Source of the DNA: CAG-791 sp000431495
Lineage (GTDB): Bacteria > Bacillota > Clostridia > Lachnospirales > Lachnospiraceae
Assembly (NCBI GenBank): GCA_052117605.1
Contig: JBQKIT010000040.1
Strand: one strand, 5' to 3'
DNA: 5,488 nucleotides
The position numbers and the translations under genes are program-made. Below the pieces are notes generated by a model. The model saw only the letters and a program-made list of their open reading frames with translations. It made no database searches and had not been told where the DNA came from. This document shows, piece after piece, positions 1-5,473 of the stretch (positions are counted from its first letter, which is position 1; each line of letters begins with the position of its first letter).

Positions 1-66
1 GCCGGCAAACTCGTCAGAATCCTTTTTAAGATGCTGACGGATGATGTGGCATTCAATCTTGAGTAA
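1..66 (+). CDS. C-terminal fragment of a probable IS110-type transposase (cut by window edge)
   Basis: The frame is open from the first base and ends at TAA (64-66), giving 21 residues that begin AGKLVRILFKML and end AFNLE. Basic residues followed by an aliphatic/Met helix and a short tail after (V/I)xF resembles the end of IS110-family transposases, which are DEDD/serine recombinases that move circular elements under RNA guidance. Only the tail is visible and no catalytic residue can be seen, so the family call rests on a short motif recalled from family knowledge. It points rightwards, convergent with the ATP-grasp gene, so the right end of the element would fall within about 67-205, just beyond that gene's stop codon. 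An unrelated protein tail cannot be excluded. Confidence 0.45.
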   Translation, partial: AGKLVRILFKMLTDDVAFNLE

Positions 67-209
67 GTTCTAACTCGAGATCATAGTAGATTTTGAAAAG
101 CACCCTTTGGGAGCTCTGTTAGAGTTACCCTTTTATAGCCACTGATAAAAAAGATAATTTTCTGCTAATCTATGCTTGACTTTTCATAGCTGGTCTTCTT
201 GTATTTGTT
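67..209. other. Intergenic gap; probable right-end DNA of the insertion sequence
   Basis: No coding frame is visible between the transposase-like stop and the stop of the ATP-grasp gene. The stretch holds a weak inverted pair TAACTC (71-76) / GAGTTA (122-127) and a short CTATG (171-175) / CATAG (185-189) pair around CTTGACTTTT. On the minus strand the latter could form a poor hairpin after the ATP-grasp gene, but it is not followed by a proper T-run, so no terminator is called. IS110-type elements usually lack terminal inverted repeats, so the boundary cannot be placed from sequence alone. Confidence 0.3.
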
Positions 210-1919
210 TCATTCTGGCAATATTCTCTTCTCTACTCCCACAAATCCATTTCCGGTATCCTTATATTCCACATATCCCATCATTTCTGCCAGTCTCCGA
301 CAAGCCATGTTTTCCTTCCGGATTTCTCCGCGGATGCTGGGAATGTTCTTTTCTCTTGCCATCATGTGAACCTTCTCACACAGTGCTTCTGCTGCTCTGC
401 ATCGTCGATACTCCGGCATGACAATGAGCATGGAAATAAATCCGAAATCGCTTCGATTGAGATAAGCAGCAACGAGGCCGATGATTTCGCCTTTTTCGTT
501 TTCGATGGTCACAATGTCGGCCAGACGCATCAGCTTTTCTGCATAGGCATTGGTGTTCCAACTGGTTATTGGAGCGTTCCTTTTCTCCGAAATGGAATGC
601 TCCTGTCCACAGCGATTTCTTGCAGAGAACGGTGGTGTCATGAATTCTCCAAGACGTACAATGTCTGCCAGAATATCCGTACCTGAGCTTACCGGCTTCA
701 AATTCATCACGCGAACCTGAAGATACCAGGACATGTCGTACAAATACGTTTCTGCCTCCGCACGGCTTGCAAAGTGGAAGTACAGAATCCCGATGATGCC
801 GGAGGCATTTTCATAAGTTCCAACAGTCTCGCCTTTTCTGCGAAAAATCTCTTCCCGATACAGATGCCCGGAAAGCTCCGGGTGCAGCTCATATCCGGCG
901 TACATTCCCGGCTGATTCGCATGAAGATTGTAGGTTGCATAGATGCCATGCAGATCCGCAGGGACGAATTTTCCTGCAAATCTGGAAGCTTCCAGGGAAT
1001 TCGCATTCGGGCCATTCGCGCGCCGCAGGGTACGCTGCACCTCCTCACGGATCCAGTCGATCCCGGTTGCATCCGACAGAAGCTGCGGAATGCCGTTTCC
1101 ACCGCAACGAAGAGCGATTTCGATGGGATAGACTTCTCCATCCTTTCCGGCAATGAATTCCACGTTCATCTCCGCATCGGTAATCGAGAGCTTATGGATG
1201 ACCATCTGCAGGATCCTGGCAATCCGGACTTTCACCTCATCTCCTGCGCCGCATGGGTATATTTTACCACATGGGACAAGATTCTTCCCTTCTTCACGAA
1301 TGCAGTCCATGAGGCCATAGAGAATAACGTTTCCATCCCGTACAATCACGTCACCACCGATGAGGTGCCGGTAGCCGTAGGATATGTATTCTTCCGCCAT
1401 CGCCTGACCGGAAAGGGAACAGGAAACCGCCGTCTGATATGCGCGAAGGAGCCTGCCTGCATCGTAGCTACGAAGGATCGTCACGCCTTTGCTGCCGCTG
1501 GAATCCAGCGGTTTTACAACGACCGGGTAGGGAAGGTCGCTCTCCGGATAGTCCATCGGAAAATGCCTGGGTGCAGGAATCCTGTGCATCGCCAGAAACT
1601 CCCGGAATTTTCTCTTGTTTCCGAGAATTCCGGCCGCAGCATACATTCCGCCGGGAAGGCCCATTTTCTCTGCCACATAGGCCGCCGTCTCTTCCGCAGG
1701 ATCCGACGCGAACGCAAGAATACCGTCCACGTCTTCCTTCCCGGCAAGCTCCAGAATTTTGTCCCTGTCTCTCGTGCTGACAAGGAAGCTTTGGTCAGCT
1801 TCTCTTCGCCCCGGTGCATCCGGAAGATAATCGACCAGAAGGACAGTGAGACCCAGCTCATGCGCTTTTCGTATTGCCGGAAGCTGCTGGAAACCGCCTC
1901 CCAGGATCAGGATCTTCAT
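210..1919 (-). CDS. ATP-grasp ligase fused to a C-terminal GNAT acetyltransferase-like domain (569 aa)
   Basis: Three parts can be seen. Residues 1-90 are a pre-ATP-grasp Rossmann fold (KILILGGGFQQLPA, then VLLVDYLPDAPG). Residues about 100-300 are the ATP-grasp core: VVVKP with Lys136, the flexible loop SSGSKG (140-145), AEEY (175-178) at the adenine site, and NVEF (252-255) plus EIALRCGGN (267-275) supplying Mg-binding acidic residues and Asn. Residues about 440-569 resemble a GNAT acyltransferase (IVTIENEKGEIIGLVAAY, MLIVMPEYRR, then ENMACRRLAEMMGY). ATP-grasp enzymes join a carboxylate to an amine or thiol through an acyl-phosphate; the substrate is not identifiable here. In the GNAT acyl-CoA loop the usual Gly of RxxGxG/A is Arg508, so activity of this half is uncertain. 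The ATG at 1919 is preferred because the Rossmann motif starts there and an AGAAAGGA-type site lies upstream. An in-frame TTG at 1973 would only add a low-complexity basic leader. No neighbour indicates a pathway. The gene is clearly more GC-rich than the operon to its right. Confidence 0.9.
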   Translation of the reverse strand: MKILILGGGFQQLPAIRKAHELGLTVLLVDYLPDAPGRREADQSFLVSTRDRDKILELAGKEDVDGILAFASDPAEETAAYVAEKMGLPGGMYAAAGILGNKRKFREFLAMHRIPAPRHFPMDYPESDLPYPVVVKPLDSSGSKGVTILRSYDAGRLLRAYQTAVSCSLSGQAMAEEYISYGYRHLIGGDVIVRDGNVILYGLMDCIREEGKNLVPCGKIYPCGAGDEVKVRIARILQMVIHKLSITDAEMNVEFIAGKDGEVYPIEIALRCGGNGIPQLLSDATGIDWIREEVQRTLRRANGPNANSLEASRFAGKFVPADLHGIYATYNLHANQPGMYAGYELHPELSGHLYREEIFRRKGETVGTYENASGIIGILYFHFASRAEAETYLYDMSWYLQVRVMNLKPVSSGTDILADIVRLGEFMTPPFSARNRCGQEHSISEKRNAPITSWNTNAYAEKLMRLADIVTIENEKGEIIGLVAAYLNRSDFGFISMLIVMPEYRRCRAAEALCEKVHMMAREKNIPSIRGEIRKENMACRRLAEMMGYVEYKDTGNGFVGVEKRILPE

Positions 1920-2051
1920 ATGGCTTCCGGGTTCCTTTCTGCGGCAGGGTGGCTCTGTGGTGCGTTTTCGCAACGGGGAGGCTTCTTTCTGTGGCGGCGG
2001 AATGGCTTCGCGGAAGAGTGACTCTGTGGTGAGGTGGCTCTGTCGTGCGTT
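1918..2051 (-). repeat. Imperfect ~50-bp direct duplication in the leader of the ATP-grasp gene
   Basis: Read on the minus strand, two blocks start with an almost identical 18-mer: AACGCACGACAGAGCCAC (2051-2034) and AACGCACCACAGAGCCAC (1966-1949), with 17 of 18 bases equal. Both blocks end in AAGCCAT (2008-2002 and 1926-1920), the second copy of which abuts the start codon of the ATP-grasp gene. A third partial copy of the CACCACAGAG core lies at 2031-2018. The copies diverge in the middle and are offset by about 85 bases. This looks like an old tandem duplication of the translation-initiation region, or paired sites for a regulator. It is too short and too few-copied to be a CRISPR array. 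Confidence 0.6.
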
Positions 2052-2292
2052 ATGACAGCTATTCCGCCTGATCGCAAAAGCAAACTATTTTGTATTCTTG
2101 ATTTCTTCTTCCAGCTCCCGGGCAGGTAGAAAATGCGGGTGAGGTCAGTATTTTCAAAGCATTCAACGACTTTCTGATTCATTCCCAATGACTAATTGCA
2201 CTTGTCACTGGAAGTTGACATAAAAGCATTCCTGTAAAAAGTGATAACATCGTGCCAGCATTCCAATTAAGTATTACAATAAACGCAAATAT
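2052..2292. other. Intergenic region without an intact gene
   Basis: This stretch separates the AT-rich operon from the GC-richer ATP-grasp gene and includes the upstream region of the latter. I see no convincing sigma-A promoter, tRNA or intrinsic terminator for either gene. The heptamer GGAATGC occurs twice on the minus strand (2266-2260 and 2233-2227). A plus-strand TTGACA (2215-2220) has no good -10 at the right distance and no gene downstream. A possible frameshifted coding remnant inside it is listed separately. Confidence 0.5.
2085..2182 (-). pseudogene. Possible short gene remnant with a one-base frameshift
   Basis: From an ATG at 2182 the minus strand reads MNQKVVECFENTDLTRIFYL in one frame. 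After the CTGCCCGGGAGCTGG stretch (2122-2108), a protein-like reading ELEEEIKNTK followed by TAG (2087-2085) continues in another frame. A single missing base at the CCCGGG would join them into one product of about 32 residues. The first frame, if read on, turns into a low-complexity tail running into the ATP-grasp leader. There is no good ribosome binding site. The family is not recognised, and chance open frames could explain this. Confidence 0.2.
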
Positions 2293-2880
2293 CTAACTAC
2301 TCTTTTTTGAATAACCACTGCAATACATTTTTTTCACCTCATCTAACGATACATTTCCTAACAAAGCTTTTGATATTTTTTCCTCACGTTGTAATATATA
2401 TTGTTCCTTTGCTTCAATAAAATGTGATTGAATATCCATAACCTTTTGCATCCTTTTCTGCACATCAGCATCATTCTCACTACCATCATTTTCTTCGTTT
2501 AGCCACTGACATATTTCTATTGAACTCTCATAAAAGCAAGCTGCACAGTGCACGACTTTTATATATTCTGCTTTATTGGTATCTAGGTCGATTGAAATAC
2601 ATCTTTGAAACAACTGATAACTATCTTCTATTTTTTTTATACGAACATATAATTCTTTATGATCAATAAGCTGGTAACTAACACCTGCATTTCTAACAAA
2701 GCTATCCGCTGCCTTTTTATATTCAAGCAATCTCGATTGTTCTACTTCCACAATCTTGCAAATTAAATTTATCTCATTAGACGCATTTGATATGTTTGCC
2801 GATTTATAATTGGAAATACATATTATTATTGTAGCAATTACATATATTGTCGTTATAATGACCATTAACCAATCTGTCAT
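2293..2880 (-). CDS. Small single-pass membrane protein of unknown function (195 aa), last gene of the apparent operon
   Basis: The protein starts MTDWLMVIITTIYVIATIII, one N-terminal hydrophobic helix at about residues 4-23, followed by SNYKSAN. The remaining ~165 residues are polar, charged and mostly helix-forming (KIVEVEQSRLLEYKKAADSF, later QKRMQKVMDIQSHFIEAKEQ). The arrangement suggests a membrane-tethered cytoplasmic helical domain; no enzyme motif is visible and I do not recognise the family. The start is well supported: AGGGAAG (2893-2887) lies 6 bases before the ATG and overlaps the stop codon of the mini-ORF upstream, suggesting coupled translation. It follows an ATPase-TOPRIM pair in the same direction, so it may be a membrane-acting effector or anchor of that system, which is inference only. 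Codon use is strongly AT-rich, more than the ATP-grasp gene. No intrinsic terminator is visible after its stop. Confidence 0.8.
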   Translation of the reverse strand: MTDWLMVIITTIYVIATIIICISNYKSANISNASNEINLICKIVEVEQSRLLEYKKAADSFVRNAGVSYQLIDHKELYVRIKKIEDSYQLFQRCISIDLDTNKAEYIKVVHCAACFYESSIEICQWLNEENDGSENDADVQKRMQKVMDIQSHFIEAKEQYILQREEKISKALLGNVSLDEVKKMYCSGYSKKSS

Positions 2881-2891
2881 ATTTATCTTCC

Positions 2892-2993
2892 CTAATTTAC
2901 TTCATCACAGGAGGCCCTATTAGCAAAAATCTGTATATGATAACCCGTTCTTTTCTGCTTAATAAACAAATTATTTGTCATTTTAGTTTTCAT
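2892..2993 (-). CDS. Mini-ORF of 33 codons between the TOPRIM and membrane-protein genes
   Basis: An AGGAG site (3007-3003) precedes two in-frame ATG codons. The ATG at 2993 has a 9-base gap and is preferred; the ATG at 2999 would leave only 3 bases. The product begins MKTKMTNNLFIKQKRTGYHI, is basic and soluble, and ends ANRASCDEVN at TAG (2894-2892). It sits 42 bases after the TOPRIM gene stop and 11 bases before the membrane-protein start, filling the only gap in the operon. The next gene's ribosome binding site overlaps its stop codon, so it could be a leader peptide that sets translation of the membrane protein, a small functional component such as an inhibitor, or the decayed start of a longer gene. 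The family is not recognised. Confidence 0.45.
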   Translation of the reverse strand: MKTKMTNNLFIKQKRTGYHIQIFANRASCDEVN

Positions 2994-3035
2994 AAGCATT
3001 TTCTCCTGATCATAAGTAATTTTGCAAACAAGCCC

Positions 3036-3698
3036 CTATACAGGCCATCCGTTTGTATCACACACTTTTTCTTCACTGCAGTCCATTCCAACCGTCTCAC
3101 AGAATACATGAATCTGTCCGCAGATCTTCGGAAAAATCACACTCATATCCAACGCATCTACTAGTCCTGCACACTGTATTCCCTTGATATATGTCTTATG
3201 GGCTTTAAGGAACAATTGCTTTAATCCACTCTGACCACTATAGCCTGTAAGCTTTTGTTTCTTTGGTAATTTAAGGAATGTTCTTAGTCCTTCCATGTCC
3301 AAAAGGAACCAATCCTCAATGGATGATTTAGCTTCCACTCTGAAAACTTCTTCTGCCCCCAGCTTCTTCAGCATATTGACCACATTTCCCCAATCAACCG
3401 GAGGTTTCTTCGCAAATTCAAATACATCTGTGTCATAGCAGAGAAAGATCTTGTACCGATATTCATCCTCTGGATAGGTCACTTTAATTTTCTTTTCAAA
3501 AATACGCTGTGCTGTATTCTGATACTGCCCAACACCCTTCAAATTATGGATCTCTACCTGACAAATTAACCGACCGCCATTTTTCTGCCGAAGATGCTCC
3601 TTCATCTTTTTGTAGAACTCAACTTCCGTATCTCCTTCTACAAAAATCAAAGCCAGTGTTTTTCTCTGTTTATCTCTCTTGTCCGTTTTCTTTGCCAT
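3036..3698 (-). CDS. TOPRIM/RloB-like protein, partner of the upstream ATPase (220 aa)
   Basis: A basic N-terminus (MAKKTDKRDKQRK) leads into LALIFVEGDTEVEFYKKM, the beta strand-Glu motif of TOPRIM domains (Glu21), followed by KIFLCYDTDVFEF with the Asp-x-Asp motif (Asp89, Asp91). Next comes VEAKSSIEDWFLLD (Glu128, Trp130), which matches the conserved E-x-W region of RloB-like proteins. TOPRIM domains use these acidic residues to bind Mg2+ and act as nucleases or phosphoryl transferases; in known defence pairs the TOPRIM partner is the toxic effector held by the ATPase. The ATG lies one base after the ATPase stop, and its site GGAGAG (3709-3704) is inside the ATPase gene, so translation is coupled. 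Length and the conserved set suggest an intact protein. AbiLii/RloB is the closest idea. DUF4276- or DUF4435-type TOPRIM proteins are alternatives that cannot be separated by eye. Confidence 0.8.
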   Translation of the reverse strand: MAKKTDKRDKQRKTLALIFVEGDTEVEFYKKMKEHLRQKNGGRLICQVEIHNLKGVGQYQNTAQRIFEKKIKVTYPEDEYRYKIFLCYDTDVFEFAKKPPVDWGNVVNMLKKLGAEEVFRVEAKSSIEDWFLLDMEGLRTFLKLPKKQKLTGYSGQSGLKQLFLKAHKTYIKGIQCAGLVDALDMSVIFPKICGQIHVFCETVGMDCSEEKVCDTNGWPV

Positions 3699-3699
3699 A

Positions 3700-4998
3700 T
3701 TATCTCTCCAGATAACTCAGAAGGATTTCTGCATCATCTTCCCCGCCAGATAAAAGGTCGAAAATATAGTTACCCACAGAGCCGCTGTTAACAGATGCAT
3801 CGTTGAGAAGTGCTTTGACTCTCTTGTCGTCAATTTTGGCGAAATCTGCGATTCCATCATCATTTGGCTTTCCGATGTAAATGTCCTTTGTGCTAACGTA
3901 CTGCACGATATATGGAGAATGGCTGGCAATGATAATACTGCAATTGCCAGCCAACTGGCTGATTACAGAAAGATAACTCTGCAGAAGGCTTGGATGAATA
4001 GAATTCTCCGGTTCCTCAAATGCAATCAGATGATATCCGTTGATGTTGGCCAGAATTGTATATGTCAGCATTAAAAAGACTCTTTTCGCTCCATCAGACA
4101 GACTTTCGAAATTCAGTGGCTGGTTCAGATTTTTGTCCTGAACGAACATGGAATATACTTTGTTTGTAATGATATACGGAGCATTGACCGGCAGCTTAAG
4201 GCCATGCAGTTCACCGAGGTCAACCTCCTTAACATCAATATCAAAAATATTCGGAAAAAGCTGCATGAAGGTACTCACCAGAATCTCATATTGATCAGAA
4301 TGTCCCTCCTTCAAACTATATACAATTCTGGGTACATCCATCATATTAGAGAATTCAAAAACACCGGTATCCTTTGGAATCAGCGGAGTCTTTTGATACA
4401 AACGTGCCGCATCAAAGTCGCGCTCTACATAAACCTTAATATTGTTCAGATTCTCAACAATAGTTTTATAGTAAAGGTCAGGAAAGGCCAGCAGCTTGTT
4501 AATAATCAGCTCATTATCTTCTACCATGATCATGGAACTGCACCGTCCGGTTTCAGAAGATTTGTAAACAGACTTACCTGACTCACGAACAATCAATTTC
4601 GTTGGCTTCTGATGTTTTTCATCCGTTCTGGAAGTCAGCCACTCCTTAACGATTTTGCAGCCAGTAGTTTGTCTCTCATTATTTCGGATCCATTCAAATG
4701 AAAAACCGTAGGCAACAATATACTCCTTATCATTCATCCTCATGGAAAAGGACATATCTGCAACAAAGTTCTTTGAATCCAGTTTGCGATTAAGTGGCAC
4801 ACCATATACAGATGCCATCATCTGACTTTTTACTTCGGGATCCGCTTTGATAAAGTCTGCTGCAAACGAAATTGCATTCATCAGATTCGACTTTCCGTAG
4901 CTATTTACCGATACAAGTGATGTGATTCCCGCGCCAAATGCAACAGTATCATTATCAATATTTCGAAAGCCTTCTATTCTTGTACTTAATATTTTCAT
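3700..4998 (-). CDS. OLD/AAA15-like ABC-type ATPase, probable anti-phage defence component (432 aa)
   Basis: The N-terminus MKILSTRIEGFRNIDNDTVA followed by a P-loop SVNSYGKSNL (Ser30 to Lys36-Ser37) is typical of OLD/RloA-type ATPases. The rest of the ABC core sits at the C-terminal side: signature-like SLSDGAKR (299-306), Walker B LIAFEEPEN (Glu328, Glu329) followed by SIHP, and the switch histidine in IIIASHSPYIV (His360). The ~250 residues between form the variable insert. The protein ends shortly after the switch and lacks a fused TOPRIM nuclease; the next gene supplies that domain separately, as in AbiL- and PARIS-like pairs. The first P-loop Gly is Ser30, and the Walker B Asp is Glu. 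The start at ATG 4998 is favoured because GGGTGA (5009-5004) lies 5 bases upstream; a GTG at 5007 would itself fall in that site. Likely role: a sensor/regulatory ATPase that restrains the TOPRIM protein until infection. Confidence 0.87.
   Translation of the reverse strand: MKILSTRIEGFRNIDNDTVAFGAGITSLVSVNSYGKSNLMNAISFAADFIKADPEVKSQMMASVYGVPLNRKLDSKNFVADMSFSMRMNDKEYIVAYGFSFEWIRNNERQTTGCKIVKEWLTSRTDEKHQKPTKLIVRESGKSVYKSSETGRCSSMIMVEDNELIINKLLAFPDLYYKTIVENLNNIKVYVERDFDAARLYQKTPLIPKDTGVFEFSNMMDVPRIVYSLKEGHSDQYEILVSTFMQLFPNIFDIDVKEVDLGELHGLKLPVNAPYIITNKVYSMFVQDKNLNQPLNFESLSDGAKRVFLMLTYTILANINGYHLIAFEEPENSIHPSLLQSYLSVISQLAGNCSIIIASHSPYIVQYVSTKDIYIGKPNDDGIADFAKIDDKRVKALLNDASVNSGSVGNYIFDLLSGGEDDAEILLSYLER
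3704..3709 (-). promoter_or_regulatory. Ribosome binding site of the TOPRIM gene, embedded in the end of the ATPase gene
   Basis: GGAGAG on the minus strand lies 5 bases before the TOPRIM ATG and inside the last codons of the ATPase. The ATPase stop TAA (3702-3700) and the next ATG (3698) are separated by one base, so ribosomes finishing the ATPase can restart directly, fixing the ratio of the two proteins. Confidence 0.7.
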
Positions 4999-5003
4999 CT
5001 TTT

Positions 5004-5009
5004 TCACCC
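5004..5009 (-). promoter_or_regulatory. Ribosome binding site that decides the ATPase start
   Basis: The minus strand reads GGGTGA, matching the GGTGA part of the Shine-Dalgarno core, 5 bases before ATG 4998. It overlaps the alternative GTG codon at 5007-5005. That GTG has no site of its own, so the ATG three codons later is the likelier start. Confidence 0.6.
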
Positions 5010-5034
5010 ATCATAATCATCTCAATATTTATGT

Positions 5035-5084
5035 AATCATATGCTATCATCGTTTCACTTTATACGCAATCATATGTTGCGTAT
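5035..5084. promoter_or_regulatory. Candidate operator/promoter region of the defence operon
   Basis: A perfect inverted repeat ATACGCAA (5062-5069) / TTGCGTAT (5077-5084) surrounds a 7-base spacer that holds the palindrome CATATG. A 9-base direct repeat AATCATATG occurs at 5035-5043 and 5068-5076, 33 bases apart, about three helical turns. A third copy of the motif (ATACGCATT) stands at 5125-5133. On the minus strand a TATAAA (5063-5058) could serve as a -10 and would touch the inverted repeat, though no good -35 is visible 16-18 bases upstream. The layout fits a dimeric repressor or activator binding ahead of the ATPase gene; no regulator gene is in the window. Confidence 0.45.
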
Positions 5085-5151
5085 TGTGTTATAAGTATAT
5101 TTTATTTCGAAGTTTTATCGTCTTATACGCATTGTATTCTTCCGTTCTTTG

Positions 5152-5301
5152 ATGGTTGACAATCGAGTGGGAGGACGCTCTATGTCGTTTGCTGAAGATC
5201 TCACCATGAAACAGTATGAAATGATGGATTTGCCTGTTTTCGTCCTTAATTGTCAATCAATTTGCCACTATGCATATTTATTCCGGAAGACTATCATATA
5301 A
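5152..5301 (+). pseudogene. Short plus-strand open frame (49 codons), probable gene fragment
   Basis: From ATG 5152 the frame reads MVDNRVGGRSMSFAEDLTMK and continues with QYEMMDLPVFVLN before a less protein-like end and TAA (5299-5301). An internal ATG at 5182 has a good GGGAGG site 7 bases upstream and would give 39 residues. The first half looks like part of a real protein, and the tail may be out of frame. I recognise no family. It diverges from the ATPase gene. It could be a small gene, but its position in a stretch of broken frames favours a relic. Confidence 0.3.
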
Positions 5302-5454
5302 GCCGAATTTGATGAATACAATCCTGTCTTCTTCCATACGACGGATTGCACTCCATTTACATAACGATCTGTTTTGATGAAAGCCTACTAATAAAAAATC
5401 AAGCCTTATTCTGAAAAATTTGCAGGCGGAAAGGAAGGTAGCACAAAAAGACCG
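5278..5454 (-). pseudogene. Minus-strand coding remnant without a proper start
   Basis: Read on the minus strand from 5454, a frame without stops runs for 58 codons and ends in RRMEEDRIVFIKFGLYDSLP then Glu and TAA (5280-5278). The last ~25 residues look protein-like. The only ATG (5337) would leave 19 residues, and no ribosome binding site precedes it. It overlaps the plus-strand frame 5152-5301, so at most one of the two is real. It may be the end of a gene whose start has been lost. The family is not recognised. Confidence 0.2.
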
Positions 5455-5455
5455 T

Positions 5456-5473
5456 CACTCGGGCGGCCGAGTG
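5456..5473. other. GC-rich perfect hairpin (7-bp stem)
   Basis: CACTCGG (5456-5462) and CCGAGTG (5467-5473) can pair perfectly around a GCGG loop. On the minus strand the stem is followed, after six bases, by TTTTT (5449-5445), so it could be a weak intrinsic terminator for a gene lying to the right of the window. On the plus strand no T-run follows. The direct repeat AAAAGAC flanks it (5446-5452 and 5476-5482, 30 bases apart). Its GC content stands out against the AT-rich surroundings. Confidence 0.4.

Noticed and set aside
774..2021. Long plus-strand open frame (415 codons) antisense to the ATP-grasp gene
   Set aside because: The minus strand carries clear ATP-grasp motifs across the same bases. 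The plus frame shows no recognisable domain and is a by-product of GC-rich codons on the other strand.
1949..2051. T-box-like GGGTGGC stretch or a CRISPR-like repeat set in the ATP-grasp leader
   Set aside because: The T-box antiterminator consensus GGGTGGNACCGCG is not met and lies on the wrong strand. There are only two to three unevenly spaced copies of the repeat, so it is no CRISPR array.
1916..2188. Minus-strand 90-codon frame upstream of and overlapping the ATP-grasp start
   Set aside because: It needs a TTG start without a ribosome binding site and turns into low-complexity Ser/Pro/Arg coding through the duplicated leader. Only its first part is kept, as a possible remnant.
2215..2250. 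Plus-strand TTGACA as a promoter
   Set aside because: No -10 lies at 16-18 bases (the nearest, GATAAC, is too far), and no plus-strand gene follows.
3700..4998. A retron or reverse-transcriptase system, since some retrons use OLD-like ATPases
   Set aside because: No reverse transcriptase (YADD-type motif) is encoded on either strand of the window.
4922..5152. Plus-strand frame of 76 codons with a hydrophobic product
   Set aside because: It begins antisense inside the ATPase gene, has no ribosome binding site, and its hydrophobicity comes from T-rich DNA upstream of that gene.
5156..5184. Plus-strand TTGACA (5156-5161) as promoter of the small frame at 5182
   Set aside because: A -10 at the right spacing would fall on TCTATG, overlapping the start codon itself and leaving the ribosome binding site untranscribed.
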